Counted from the stretch's first letter, positions 20,784 through 31,209 are shown. The stretch is DNA of 64,000 nucleotides from Tritrichomonas musculus (GCA_039105265.1 JAPFFF010000015.1:2418001-2482000), one strand, 5' to 3'. Notes: generated from the sequence alone by a model not told the origin. Made by a program: numbers and translations.

Positions 20784-21230
20784 CCTTTAATGCTATGTTA
20801 TTATAAGCTTTGTGTGTAATAAAAACTTTTAATTTGTCAATTGTTATTGGAAATGGATCTTTGTGAAACTTTTCCATTGTGACTTGATATGCGTTTAAAG
20901 AACTTTGATAAGTTCGTTTAGAAGATTCTGTAATGGAATTGTCTGAATATTACTTGGCTTGATTAAAAAAATCGTCAAAATCAGATTGTAAGTTATCGTT
21001 GACAGGTTGCTGATTATTATTATATGTCATTGTATTTTGAAATTGTGGTTGATTTGAAAACTGAGGTTGATTTTGATTATATATTGCTTGAATCTGAATC
21101 TGAAAATTGATAAAATTATTTTGCTGGAGAGTATTTGGATAAAATATTGTGAAATTATTTGGAGTTTATTGGCTATAATTAGGAAAAACAGTGTTATTAT
21201 TTCCATTCATGTCTTGTATGTTTGGCCAAA
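20766..21230 (-). pseudogene. Fossil fragment of a tyrosine-recombinase-like gene
   Basis: The minus strand carries an Asn/Gln-rich leader, then a helical segment SSKRTYQSSLNAYQVTMEKF with PFPITIDKLKVFITHKA and ALKALQSYITGLSYYF. This is the layout of the N-terminal core-binding (SAM-like) domain of tyrosine recombinases. The catalytic domain is missing and the fragment is broken in a few places. It could come from a mobile element of the Crypton or another tyrosine-recombinase class; the family cannot be fixed from this piece. Confidence 0.5.
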
Positions 21231-21639
21231 GATAAATGATTAATAATATATATATAGTTTTAACAAAATTTATGTTTATTATAAATATAGTAATATAATA
21301 TAATTTTATATAATATACATTTTGTTTTAATGCGTTGCGCATATGTCAAGATAGCTGTTTTTCAACGGTTTATTTAAATTGGATTTTTAAACTGGTTCTC
21401 AACGGTTGTACAAGTATTTGAGAGGAATTCAAATTTCGTATTTGAAATTTCGTTAATATCTAAATTCATAATGAATATTTATTTTATATACTTTCATAAT
21501 TAACAATATAATGTTTGATTAGTTATAATGATTAAATAAGTTATTTAAAATATTGTTAAATTGTGCATTTAATTGCTTTTTTAAATTTTCTTCAGAAATG
21601 AATAAACTTCTATACAATTTTTGAATGTAGATAAATATA

Positions 21640-22891
21640 TAGGCAAGCTCATAATTATTTTGAATATAAAACCGTTATTTTAAAATTTTAATTATTTTAT
21701 TCAAAATGTCGATACCTAAATCACAAGAAGCGGTTCGTATTAGGAAAGAAATTGCGTTAAATATGATTCAACAACATAATCTTCAACCTTCTCAAGTAGC
21801 AAATTATCTCGGTGTTACAACACAGACAATCAAAAATTATAATCAGCCTACAGTTAGTACATGTCACAAGAAACGAGGCCCGAAAACAAAAATGACAGAT
21901 GAAATAAAAGAGTTTGTTGAAGTTTCAACTGTTTGCGATAGACGTTCCACATCTTCTTCGCTTGCAAATGAAATTAAAGAAAAATATCAAGTTAATACAA
22001 GTAGACAAACTGTTGATCGAGTCAGAGCCGAACTTGGATTTTCGTTTGAATACCCTTTGCCATCAGTTATGCTTAGCGATACAAATCGTCAAGATCGAAT
22101 TCAATTTTGCCAAGAAAAAGTGGATTGGAAAGATGAATGGAATAAAGTTGTGTTCTCGGATGAATCTTTTTTTCAATTAGCTTCAAATTCTTCAAAATTA
22201 TGGAGGAAACCTAAAGAATTGGGAGATGATGTTAGATACCATAAACGTGCGTTTCCACCTAAAATTCTCGTCTGGGGAGCAATTGGAATTGGCTTCAAAT
22301 CAAAATTAATAATTCTTGAATGCTCAATTAATTCAAAAGTTTATATTAATACAATTTTGAAAGGATCTCAAGTTTTTGAAGAAGCAAATCTACACTTTAA
22401 AGATGGATTCATTTTCCAACAAGATAATGCTCCATCACATCGTTCAACAGTAACCAAAGATTTTTTAACCAGATCAAATATCAATGTGATGAAGTGGCCT
22501 CCCTACTCGCCAGACCTAAACGTCATAGAAATAATATGGGCCATAATGAAAATGCGTATTAGGCAAAAAAAAGTAAAAACACTTGATGAATTAAAAGATG
22601 TTGTTCAAAAAGTATGGGATGATTTGGATTATGAAACAATTGAAAAGCTAATTACATCAATGCCAACAAGATGCAAAGATGTTATACAAAACCAAGGACG
22701 AACAATTGTTGGACATCTTAAAAAACATAAATAATAAATTTGAGAATGCTCATATTTATTTTGAATAAACTCATAGAATTATTCACAAAAAGTTTTCTTT
22801 TTTAAATAATTATTTTTTTAATACCGTTTTTTTTAATAGAAAAAGTTATTTTTTAACCTTTGATAGGCCAAAATAAATATGAGCATTCCTA
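21640..22891 (+). mobile_element. Tc1-like transposon, apparently complete
   Basis: 1252 bp bounded by TA at 21638-21639 and 22892-22893. The terminal inverted repeats start TAGG(C/A)A and continue GCTCATA(A/T)TTATTTTG, about 25 bp with a few mismatches. A third copy of the repeat (GAATGCTCATATTTATTTTG) lies just after the stop codon at about 22745, facing the right end, so the right side has a doubled binding motif. The single gene inside is uninterrupted and the catalytic triad is whole. Confidence 0.9.
21706..22734 (+). CDS. Tc1-like DD34E transposase
   Basis: A 342-residue cut-and-paste transposase starting at ATG 21706. It has an N-terminal helix-turn-helix (LQPSQVANYLGVTTQTIKNY), a GRPR-like linker (KKRGPKTK), a second HTH (TSRQTVDRVRAELGF) and then the DDE domain. 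The triad residues are D152 (VFSDES), D240 (QQDNAPSH) and E275 (WPPYSPDLNVIE), with 34 residues between the last two, the Tc1 signature. The length is normal for the family, and the frame has no breaks. It should bind the inverted repeats of its element and insert at TA. Whether it is expressed cannot be seen. Confidence 0.95.
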   Translation: MSIPKSQEAVRIRKEIALNMIQQHNLQPSQVANYLGVTTQTIKNYNQPTVSTCHKKRGPKTKMTDEIKEFVEVSTVCDRRSTSSSLANEIKEKYQVNTSRQTVDRVRAELGFSFEYPLPSVMLSDTNRQDRIQFCQEKVDWKDEWNKVVFSDESFFQLASNSSKLWRKPKELGDDVRYHKRAFPPKILVWGAIGIGFKSKLIILECSINSKVYINTILKGSQVFEEANLHFKDGFIFQQDNAPSHRSTVTKDFLTRSNINVMKWPPYSPDLNVIEIIWAIMKMRIRQKKVKTLDELKDVVQKVWDDLDYETIEKLITSMPTRCKDVIQNQGRTIVGHLKKHK

Positions 22892-22893
22892 TA

Positions 22894-23567
22894 AATTCAT
22901 AGAAAGAAAATTTTACATCATTCAAATTTTCAAAAGAAAAAATTATAATTGAATTCAAATCATTTTTATTTAGTATTCCTTAGAGAAAGCTAATCAGAAT
23001 CTCGTGTATCATTAGTAAAAATGTTCCAACGCAACAAATAGATGCAAATTACATGGCACTTTGGAGTAACTCAGAACGTTCCCATGATTAATGATAATCA
23101 AATTTCAAATAAATATAGGCTCATTACCAAACTATATAGCAATTCAGCAATACTAGCTTACAAACTGTCATACATTTCCATTTCTTTTATTATATAAATC
23201 AAATCTAATCATAAATTCCTTTTTTTTATTCTTTTTTATTTAAATATGAAAAAACGGTTGTACAACCTAATTGAATTTTGAAAGTAGATAAATGTAAACT
23301 TTTGAATATCTCTCAATTAGTTGTACAACCGCTGAGAAGCAGTTTAGACATCAATATCTAGCATCTTGACTTAATGGTAGATTTATATAAATATATAAAT
23401 GTTATATAATAATATACAATAAGTATATTATATATTTATTCTAATATTTCAGAAGATATAAATATTTTAATTATTCAAAATATAAATGAAGTCAGAGTCT
23501 GCCCCTCTAATTATTTTGAAGGGCTTCAGAAATTTTCTGATGTTTATATTATATAAAATATTTTTAA
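22894..23567. other. Gap between Tc1-like element and ankyrin gene
   Basis: Holds the right arm of the older inverted repeat and, near 23495-23510, GTCTGCCCCTCT, which looks like the right tip of a hAT-like element (compare AGAGG tips at 39541 and 50308). No gene seen. Confidence 0.4.
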
Positions 23568-23572
23568 TCATA
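23568..23572 (+). promoter_or_regulatory. Initiator upstream of ankyrin gene
   Basis: TCATA, six bases upstream of the ATG, matches the trichomonad initiator consensus. Confidence 0.4.
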
Positions 23573-23577
23573 TCCTA

Positions 23578-26500
23578 ATGATTCTTAATAATTTCGAAAT
23601 GCAATTTCATTTTGGGGCTGAGATTCTGATGTCCAACAGTAATATTCATTTGAAACCTAACATAGAATTATTATTTAATGGGATATCATATCAAATCTTG
23701 AAGGAAGCTGCAATTTCATATAGCAATATAATACGAGAATATTTTGAAGAAAATCCAGGTTCCCAATGCATACTTATTGACTTTAAAGATTCAACCTTTT
23801 CAAATCAAGATATTTTGAATTCATTTATTTCTAACTTATTTTTATGGAAGCCTATTGTTATTAACAGCAGCAATTACGATACATTAAAAAGTATTGCTTC
23901 ACTTTTCCAAATCCCATCTCTTGAAGAAACATTGACTCATTTTCAGCAAATAATAGAAAAAAAAGACGATTTTTTTGAGAACAAATTTCCAGAACTTTTT
24001 GATAACAACCGAATTGAAAAAATACTATCAAATCTTAATGAAACAAATTTTGAAGATTTAATTGATATTATTCATGCAAAAGATCAACCAAATATTTTTG
24101 CACATGAACTTTACAAAGCTTGCATTTCACGTCCGATGAAAATTGAATTATATATTCAATTTCTCACAAAACTTAATTTTAACTTTATAAAGGCTTTTAT
24201 GAATCAAATGAAAAACAAAATGACAATGAACAACATAAATGACCTTAAACTATTTCCATATGAGAATCGTTTTATTTATCATGAAATTAAAAAAAACAAT
24301 GAAATTTTAAATCCTGAAAATTTTTTCAAAATTAATTTTCCAAATGAAGTCAATTTTTTTGACCAATCTAATGATGATAGCATTGAAATAGCAATAAAGA
24401 AAGATGATATTGACATGCTACAAGCCATAACATCAACAATTGAAGATATTAACCAAATATTCATTCAATCTGGAAAAAACGAAAGAATTAGTTTTCTTCA
24501 CAATGGAAAAATGAACTTATTAGAATATTCTGCATTTTTGGGATCAATAAAATGCTTTAAATTTTTACTTTTAAATCATGTTGCTCCATCAAAAAGATTG
24601 CCATCATATGCAGTTTGTAGTGGTGATAGTGAAATCTTACGAATTTGTAGTCAACAAAAAGAATGCGTTTTTGATGGCCAAGCTTTAGTGAACAGCATCA
24701 TTTATCGTCAAAAATCGTTTTTTGATTGGATAAATTCAAATCAAATGAAAATTCTTATTAATGATTTGAATAACTTAATTAATTCTGATTTTGCTTTCGT
24801 CTTTGATGACATTAATCTCTTTGTGAAAGAGATAAGTAAATCAACCATCAACAATGAATTATTCCATTCAATTCAACTAAATAATTTTTATTTTGCTGAA
24901 ATTTTGCTTCATTTTCAAGAGACAAGTTTAAGTCCACAAAGAAACAAGTATTCTAAAGAGAACGTGACACCTTTAATCTATGCAATAATGAATGACAACA
25001 CTGACATTGTTGAATTAATTCTATCTCAAAATGGATACGATATAAATTACAAAAATTCAAATGGAATATCAGCTTTAATTGCTGCTTGTAAAGTCAATAA
25101 TAATGACATTGTTTCTTTGCTACTTAAAGTTAAAGGCATTGATATTAATTGTGTTAATCGATTGAATGAAACACCACTTCAAATCGCCGTTATGAATGAA
25201 AATGTTGACATTGTAAAACTTCTTTTGTCTCAACCAAAAATTCAAGTTGATACACAAAACACATCAGTTTTTTATTTTATAAATTTTTATTCAACTCCAC
25301 TTCATGATTCATGCAAGATAAAAAATAATGAAATTTTTAATTTGCTTCTTCATAATTCATTAAAACTTTTCTCATTGAAAAACTCAAGTCATCAAACACC
25401 ACTTCATTGTTTGGTCTTTAATAATAATTTGAATGCATTTCAAATTATTAAAGAAAATTCGACATTTTTCGAAAGTGCAAGAAATAACATAAATAAAAAG
25501 GATGCAACGTTAAAAACTCCTTTGGAATACGCTTGCTCAGATATCGATAAGTATGAAATGGTTAAAACACTTGTTGATACATTTGATAACATCGATTTAA
25601 ATGGCGATGAAAATGATGATTTTTCACCTTTGTATTTCGCTTGTGAATCAAATGCAATCAATATCGTTTCGTTTTTGTTGAATCAGGATAAAATCAACGT
25701 GAACAAACAGAACGGATATTCAAAAATGACTGCATTAGTTTTCGCATGTAGTAAAAATTTCAATGAAATCGTTGGCTTGATTTTGAAGCATCCTAAGGTT
25801 GATGTGAATTTGGCAGATTGTGATGGAAAGACATCTCTTCATTTTGCAATTGAGCAGAAAAATGAGGAAATTGTGAATTTGCTCTTAAATGAAAATTTGA
25901 CAATAAACATAAACATTGTTGACAAGTATAGATTGGCATCTCCATTACATTATGCGTGCGAAACAGGCAATTTAAACATTATTAATGCATTGATTAATTT
26001 TTCACAAAAATCACAAAAAAATAAAAATTCTGAAGAAATAAATAGTGACAGAAAAATTTCTGAAGAAAAAGTTTTTGACAATCAAAATTCTGAAGAAATA
26101 AGTAATGACAGAAAAATTTCTGAAGAAAAAGTTTTTGACAATCAAAATTCTGAGGAAAAAAATTTTGATGAAAATAATTGTGAAGTAAAAAGTGATGCTA
26201 TTAAAATTGATTCACTTGAATTTAATTGTAAAGATAAACAGAACAGGACTCCTCTTCATATTGCTGTGAATTCAAATTTTGTCGATTGTGTTGAATTACT
26301 TTTGAAAGTGCCAAACATTGAAATAAATGCAACAGACGTCAATAAAATTGTTCCTCTTCATTTGGCGTGCAAGAATAAAAATGTTGATATAGTCAAACTT
26401 CTTGTGTCATGCAATGAGATTGATATAAACGCGCAAGATTCAAGTGGCTTCACAGCGCTTCATTATGCATGCGAATCAGGGAATGAAGAAATAGTCAGTA

Positions 26501-26601
26501 TTCTTTTAAATAAGGAAGGAATTTTAACAGATGTTGAAGATCAAATTTTACTTATTATTTTTTTTTCTTATTTTGGTTTTCATTATTTTGTTTTTAAATG
26601 A
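23578..26601 (+). CDS. Ankyrin-repeat protein of the trichomonad large family
   Basis: A 1007-residue protein starting at ATG 23578. Residues about 28-230 form the helical N-terminal region usual in these proteins (IELLFNGISYQILKEAAISYSNIIREYF resembles a BTB-like helix set). Residues about 240-370 match the DUF3447-type segment. From about 450 to 985 there are ankyrin repeats such as ENVTPLIYAIMNDNTDIVELIL and NGISALIAACKVNNNDIVSLLL. A charged insert near residues 815-880 contains a 20-residue tandem duplication. The end is odd: after VEDQ the frame reads 18 hydrophobic residues and a TGA, then continues in the same frame with RTPLKMTKNMKIHEMIQNHK, the normal ankyrin C-terminus. Likely a protein-binding scaffold. 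Confidence 0.85.
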   Translation: MILNNFEMQFHFGAEILMSNSNIHLKPNIELLFNGISYQILKEAAISYSNIIREYFEENPGSQCILIDFKDSTFSNQDILNSFISNLFLWKPIVINSSNYDTLKSIASLFQIPSLEETLTHFQQIIEKKDDFFENKFPELFDNNRIEKILSNLNETNFEDLIDIIHAKDQPNIFAHELYKACISRPMKIELYIQFLTKLNFNFIKAFMNQMKNKMTMNNINDLKLFPYENRFIYHEIKKNNEILNPENFFKINFPNEVNFFDQSNDDSIEIAIKKDDIDMLQAITSTIEDINQIFIQSGKNERISFLHNGKMNLLEYSAFLGSIKCFKFLLLNHVAPSKRLPSYAVCSGDSEILRICSQQKECVFDGQALVNSIIYRQKSFFDWINSNQMKILINDLNNLINSDFAFVFDDINLFVKEISKSTINNELFHSIQLNNFYFAEILLHFQETSLSPQRNKYSKENVTPLIYAIMNDNTDIVELILSQNGYDINYKNSNGISALIAACKVNNNDIVSLLLKVKGIDINCVNRLNETPLQIAVMNENVDIVKLLLSQPKIQVDTQNTSVFYFINFYSTPLHDSCKIKNNEIFNLLLHNSLKLFSLKNSSHQTPLHCLVFNNNLNAFQIIKENSTFFESARNNINKKDATLKTPLEYACSDIDKYEMVKTLVDTFDNIDLNGDENDDFSPLYFACESNAINIVSFLLNQDKINVNKQNGYSKMTALVFACSKNFNEIVGLILKHPKVDVNLADCDGKTSLHFAIEQKNEEIVNLLLNENLTININIVDKYRLASPLHYACETGNLNIINALINFSQKSQKNKNSEEINSDRKISEEKVFDNQNSEEISNDRKISEEKVFDNQNSEEKNFDENNCEVKSDAIKIDSLEFNCKDKQNRTPLHIAVNSNFVDCVELLLKVPNIEINATDVNKIVPLHLACKNKNVDIVKLLVSCNEIDINAQDSSGFTALHYACESGNEEIVSILLNKEGILTDVEDQILLIIFFSYFGFHYFVFK
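26027..26155 (+). repeat. 60-bp tandem duplication in ankyrin gene
   Basis: Two near-identical 60-bp units encode the 20-residue unit with core ISEEKVFDNQN. The period keeps the frame, so it is a tolerated in-frame duplication between ankyrin repeats. Confidence 0.85.
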
Positions 26602-27030
26602 AGGACGCCGTTAAAAATGACAAAAAATATGAAAATTCATGAAATGATTCAAAACCATAAATAATTTTAATAAAAATCGGATAATAAAACATTTTTAAAT
26701 ATTTGTTTTTTAATGTGGATTTAAAATAGTATCAATTTTGCTTTTTAATCTGATCATTCAATTTTGAATTTGTTAAGAAAAAATTGTATCAGTTCTTTCA
26801 AATAATTAAAAAAGCACGAATTTTCTTTTCAAAAAACTCCAATTTTTTTAGTTTTTTGGAATTAATGGTTACAATTTATTTTACTATATTGCAAATATCA
26901 GAAATATCAAATCTTAGAAACATTATTTAGTGGTTCGTCTGAAATTTGGAAGTTTCCAAAATTTCGTGAAATAAAAGAACCAAATATTCACTCAATTTTT
27001 TTAGTTTTTCTATTGAAAAAATTTTATAAA
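26602..27030. other. Lost ankyrin C-terminus, then intergenic
   Basis: Positions 26602-26661 still encode the expected last 19-20 residues of the ankyrin gene (RTPLKM...) up to a TAA. From there to the kinase gene the DNA is AT-rich without genes. Confidence 0.55.
26988..26992 (+). promoter_or_regulatory. Initiator-like motif upstream of kinase gene
   Basis: TCACT in the context ATTCACTCAA, about 40 bases upstream of the ATG. A plausible trichomonad initiator, slightly further away than usual. Confidence 0.35.
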
Positions 27031-30000
27031 ATGTTTTCTAATTTCTCTATTTTCAAAGAGCAAATAGATATTGGCAAAGTTGTTATCCTGAATAACGAAA
27101 TGAACAATATCGTTAAGAAGTATACTTTTCTTCAAGCATCAAGCAATTTAGATAATTTTGCAGATAATCAAAAATTATACCAAAATTTCAATGAATCAAA
27201 AGAGATATTCATTGACATATATGATAACCAATATTTCATCATTGGATTCAAGCAAACATTGATTTTTGTCAAACATTCATCAATTCATTTTCTTCATTCA
27301 CTTCTTTCGAGTAAAGACAACTTAATTATTCACTTTCTATCAAATTCAGAAGAAATATTCAAGCAAAACATTAAAATAGAATATCAAAAACTTGATGATA
27401 AAAATATCAACAATGATATTTATGAATTTGGTCGAATGATTCTACTGAATATTCGATCAAAATCAATCCGACAAATTTGGCAAATTATTCGACCATGCAT
27501 ATCGGGAAGCTTGATTAGGCAAGGCTACTACAATTCACTCACAGATAGAGTTAGAAACAGTGATGAGTATTTTGATTGTTCAAGTGATGAAATTGATTTC
27601 CCAGAAAATGATTTGATTGATATTCATCAATTGAATTCTGGAAGCGAATCTTCATTGAGTCTGAATTATTCATTAAGCAAAGAAAAATTTTTTGTTGTCA
27701 AAAAGTCATATTTTTCCAAACAGACCAAATTGATATCACGTGAATATAAAAATTATTTGAATGTTCATCATCCACTTCTACTTAAATGTTATGGGCAAAG
27801 CAAATCAAAGAACTCGATTATTATTGAATACATAAACGGAGTCACGTTGAATGAAATCAACAAAATGAAATTAAACGAGAGAGAAAAATTAAAAATATTG
27901 TTTGAAATATTGATTGCTTTGGGTTATCTTCACGAGAATCATTTTATTTATCGTGATTTAAAACCCCAAAATATCATGATTGACAAAAATAAAATTGCAG
28001 TTTTAATTGATCTTGATCGAATGATAATCTCAGAAAAGGATTCAAAAGAATCCTCTACAGATTTATATGGATTTAGTATTGCTCCTGAAGTTTGCTATAA
28101 GAATGATTTCTCTTATGCGGCCGATATTTATTCATTTGGAAAAGTTTTGAGATTTGTTTTCAATGAAGAAATGAGCTGCAAAGATTCGACTTATGATGAA
28201 TTCGCATCAAAATATATTAAACTTTATGAAATATATGAAAAATGTATAAAGGAGAATCCATCAGAACGGCCAAATATCTCAGAATTAATAAAAGAATTCT
28301 TTATCAACTGCTTTTTTAAAACACAAGATGAAATAATCAAAACAATCTTTGATGATTTGATTAATAATAATAAAATATCAAATGAAGATTGGTTTTATAT
28401 TGCAGAATATTATTCAAATCCGCTATTTTTAACAAATCGAGCAAAGTTATTAGAAATTGAAAATTACAATATGAAAAACACAAACATGATCCATTTATTT
28501 TATCTTCTGGGAGCCAATCAAAAAGATCCCAGGTCACAATATGAATTAGGCTTTTTTTATCATAAAGGGCAATACATACAAAGAGATCTTAATAAAGCTA
28601 TTTATTTTTATACATTAGCTGCTAATCAGAATCATGCACCTTCTCAGAACAATCTTGCTTTCATTTATAAGGATGATATTAAAGATATTAAAAAAGGCCT
28701 TTACTATTTAAAACTTGCTGTTGGTCAAAATTGTTCATCTGCACAAAATCTCCTTGCATCTCTTTATTTAAATGGAAATTATGTCCAACAAAATGTTGAT
28801 TTAGCACTTCACTATATTAATCTCTCTGCGAGCCAAAAAGATTACTCTGCATTTAACAACCTTGGAGTTATATATAGAGAAGGAAAATATGTCAAAAAAG
28901 ATTTAAACAAAGCGATTCACTATCTTTCAATTGCAGTAAAACATAGAAATCCAAGATCATATTACAACCTTGGTGTAATCTACGAAAAAAACGAATATCC
29001 TTTAAAAAATATTGAAAAAGCAATTAAATTATTTACAATTTCTGCAAAGTTTAAAGATGTTGATGCATTATATGAACTTGGTGTCATATATCGAGATGTT
29101 AAAAAAAATATCAATAAATCTATTTATTATTTTTCAATTGCAAGTGAAACTAACCATATAGATTCACAATATGAGCTTGGCTGCATTTTCTATTTAGGTA
29201 TATATGTTACAAAAGACATTAATAAAGCAATTCATTATTATAAATTGGCTGCTGACCAACAACATCCAATTGCACAAAACAAACTAGGAAGTATCTATTA
29301 TAATGACGAAGTTGTTCCTAGAAACATTGATAAAGCGATTCATTATTTGGAACTTTCAGCTAATCATAATTATCCTCTCGCACAATATGCTCTTGGCGAA
29401 ATATACAGAACAGGTGAATGTGTTTCAAGAAATATTAAGTTATCTATGATGTATTATAATTTAGCAGCTAATCAAGGACATACAGATGCATTGTATCAAC
29501 TTGCAGTGCTTTATTTTAAAGGAGAATTTATTCAAAAAAATATTAGCAAAGCAATTAATTACTTTGAACTTGCAGCAAAACAAAACCATCGAGATTCACA
29601 ACAAATTCTAGGTGTAATTTATATAAAAGCAGATTTAGTTATGAAAGATGAAAAAAAAGCAATTCATTACTTTGAGCTAGCTGCAAAACAAAATGATGGC
29701 TTATCTCAATATAATCTTGGCGTTTTTCACCTTAAAGGAGAATATGTTCCTCAAAACATAAATAAAGCACTTCGTTACTTATTTTCATCTGCAAATCAAA
29801 ATTATACCTCTGCTCAGTTTTTACTTGGTGATTTATATAGAGAAGGAAAATATTTACAACAAGATATCAATAAAGCAATTCATTACTTCACTCTTTCTGC
29901 AAATCAAAACAATTCATTTGCTTTATATAATTTGGGATGCATTTATGAATCGGACAAATATGGACTAAAGGACATGAATAAGAGCAATAAATACTATCAA

Positions 30001-31209
30001 CTTGCTGCAAATTTGAATGATCCATGGGCTCAATATAAAATTGGTTTATTTAATTATGAAGGCATTTGTGGTGCAAGAGATATAAGCAAAGCACTTCATT
30101 ACTTTCAACTTGCCTCAAATCAAAATATTGGAGAAGCACATTTTTATATTGGATATATATATGATCAAGGAAAGTATGTCAAACGTGATATTAAAAAAGC
30201 AATCAAATATTATTCTCTTGCAGCAGAACATAACATCTCAAATGCACAAAATAATATTGGGTATATTTATTTTTATGGAAGAGATTATCAAGATATTAAT
30301 AAAGCACTTTATTATTATAAGTTAGCAGCCATGCAATATAATGAACATGCACAATATAATCTTGGACTTATTTATTTTAAAGGAGATCGTATTAAACGAG
30401 ATATTGACAAAGCTATTCATTATTTTACTCTTGCTTCTAATAAGAATCATCCTGCTGCACATTATTATCTGGCAATAATATACTTTGCTGGATATCATGG
30501 TAAACAAGATATTTCAAAAGCAATTTATTATTATACACTTGCTGCAGATAATGAAATACCAGAAGCAAAGTTTGATCTTGGCGTAATTTATCATGAAGGA
30601 AAATATGTTCAACAAAATATTGACAAAGCAATTCATTATTATAAAGAAGGCTCGAATTCAAATAACCCATATGCAAAAAATAATCTTGGAGTCATTTTGA
30701 AAAAAGATTATAAAAGAATTCAACATGCAATTGAATTGTTCGAAGAAGCAATCAAACTTAAAAAAGATGAATTGTCAATTTACAATTTGGCACACATTTA
30801 TTTATACGGTGAAAATAGAAATGAAAATGTAGATCATTCAATTTCTCTTTTAAAAATGTCATCGGATAAATATTCACCTTCTCGTTTCCTTTTATTAATC
30901 GCATTAGTCAAAAAATATAAGTCAGTATCAATTGATGATCTTAAAAATGAATTTAAAGAGAATGAAAAACTAACTGAGTTGTACCATCAAATAAAAAATT
31001 GTAAATTGGACAATCATTCTATTTTTGATATATATTATAATGCCAATGCAAAAGTTGATTACTTATACAATATTCTTAAGCAATACATTCCATCAAATGT
31101 TTTCTCATCTCAAGAAAAAAAGGATCAAAACATAAACCAGAATGATAATAAATTGAAAAAAATTAATGATCTTTTTTATGAAGGTTTTGAAATTCTTAAT
31201 GATTTATAA
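27031..31209 (+). CDS. Protein kinase with a long C-terminal Sel1-repeat array
   Basis: I choose ATG 27031 (1392 residues); the frame is open 18 bases upstream but only from a TTG. Residues 1 to about 200 are a family-specific N-terminal region. A protein kinase domain spans about 205-425. It has Lys in FFVVKKSYF, catalytic loop YRDLKPQN (Asp near residue 309), the metal-binding loop reading IDLDRM instead of DFG, an APE motif in IAPEVCYK and the Asp of AADIYSFGKVL. All key residues are present, so it may be active despite the altered DFG. From about residue 490 to 1250 there are some 20 Sel1-like repeats of about 36 residues (A-x-x-x-L-G-x-x-Y-x-x-G...D-x-x-K-A-x-x-Y-x-x-x-A-A). Sel1 arrays hold protein complexes together. 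The layout is typical of trichomonad TKL-like kinases. Confidence 0.92.
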   Translation: MFSNFSIFKEQIDIGKVVILNNEMNNIVKKYTFLQASSNLDNFADNQKLYQNFNESKEIFIDIYDNQYFIIGFKQTLIFVKHSSIHFLHSLLSSKDNLIIHFLSNSEEIFKQNIKIEYQKLDDKNINNDIYEFGRMILLNIRSKSIRQIWQIIRPCISGSLIRQGYYNSLTDRVRNSDEYFDCSSDEIDFPENDLIDIHQLNSGSESSLSLNYSLSKEKFFVVKKSYFSKQTKLISREYKNYLNVHHPLLLKCYGQSKSKNSIIIEYINGVTLNEINKMKLNEREKLKILFEILIALGYLHENHFIYRDLKPQNIMIDKNKIAVLIDLDRMIISEKDSKESSTDLYGFSIAPEVCYKNDFSYAADIYSFGKVLRFVFNEEMSCKDSTYDEFASKYIKLYEIYEKCIKENPSERPNISELIKEFFINCFFKTQDEIIKTIFDDLINNNKISNEDWFYIAEYYSNPLFLTNRAKLLEIENYNMKNTNMIHLFYLLGANQKDPRSQYELGFFYHKGQYIQRDLNKAIYFYTLAANQNHAPSQNNLAFIYKDDIKDIKKGLYYLKLAVGQNCSSAQNLLASLYLNGNYVQQNVDLALHYINLSASQKDYSAFNNLGVIYREGKYVKKDLNKAIHYLSIAVKHRNPRSYYNLGVIYEKNEYPLKNIEKAIKLFTISAKFKDVDALYELGVIYRDVKKNINKSIYYFSIASETNHIDSQYELGCIFYLGIYVTKDINKAIHYYKLAADQQHPIAQNKLGSIYYNDEVVPRNIDKAIHYLELSANHNYPLAQYALGEIYRTGECVSRNIKLSMMYYNLAANQGHTDALYQLAVLYFKGEFIQKNISKAINYFELAAKQNHRDSQQILGVIYIKADLVMKDEKKAIHYFELAAKQNDGLSQYNLGVFHLKGEYVPQNINKALRYLFSSANQNYTSAQFLLGDLYREGKYLQQDINKAIHYFTLSANQNNSFALYNLGCIYESDKYGLKDMNKSNKYYQLAANLNDPWAQYKIGLFNYEGICGARDISKALHYFQLASNQNIGEAHFYIGYIYDQGKYVKRDIKKAIKYYSLAAEHNISNAQNNIGYIYFYGRDYQDINKALYYYKLAAMQYNEHAQYNLGLIYFKGDRIKRDIDKAIHYFTLASNKNHPAAHYYLAIIYFAGYHGKQDISKAIYYYTLAADNEIPEAKFDLGVIYHEGKYVQQNIDKAIHYYKEGSNSNNPYAKNNLGVILKKDYKRIQHAIELFEEAIKLKKDELSIYNLAHIYLYGENRNENVDHSISLLKMSSDKYSPSRFLLLIALVKKYKSVSIDDLKNEFKENEKLTELYHQIKNCKLDNHSIFDIYYNANAKVDYLYNILKQYIPSNVFSSQEKKDQNINQNDNKLKKINDLFYEGFEILNDL

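Larger units (their letters stand above)
21345..23377. repeat. Inverted repeat arms surrounding the Tc1-like element
   Basis: Left arm about 21345-21450 and right arm about 23245-23377 are reverse complements with some divergence. Both arms have GTCAAGAT at the outside, then TAAACTG-TTCTCA-CGGTTGTACAA and TTGAGAG..ATTCAAA. The right arm also holds a second GGTTGTACAACC copy in opposite orientation. This suggests an older non-autonomous element split by the Tc1-like insertion. No target duplication is visible. Confidence 0.55.
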
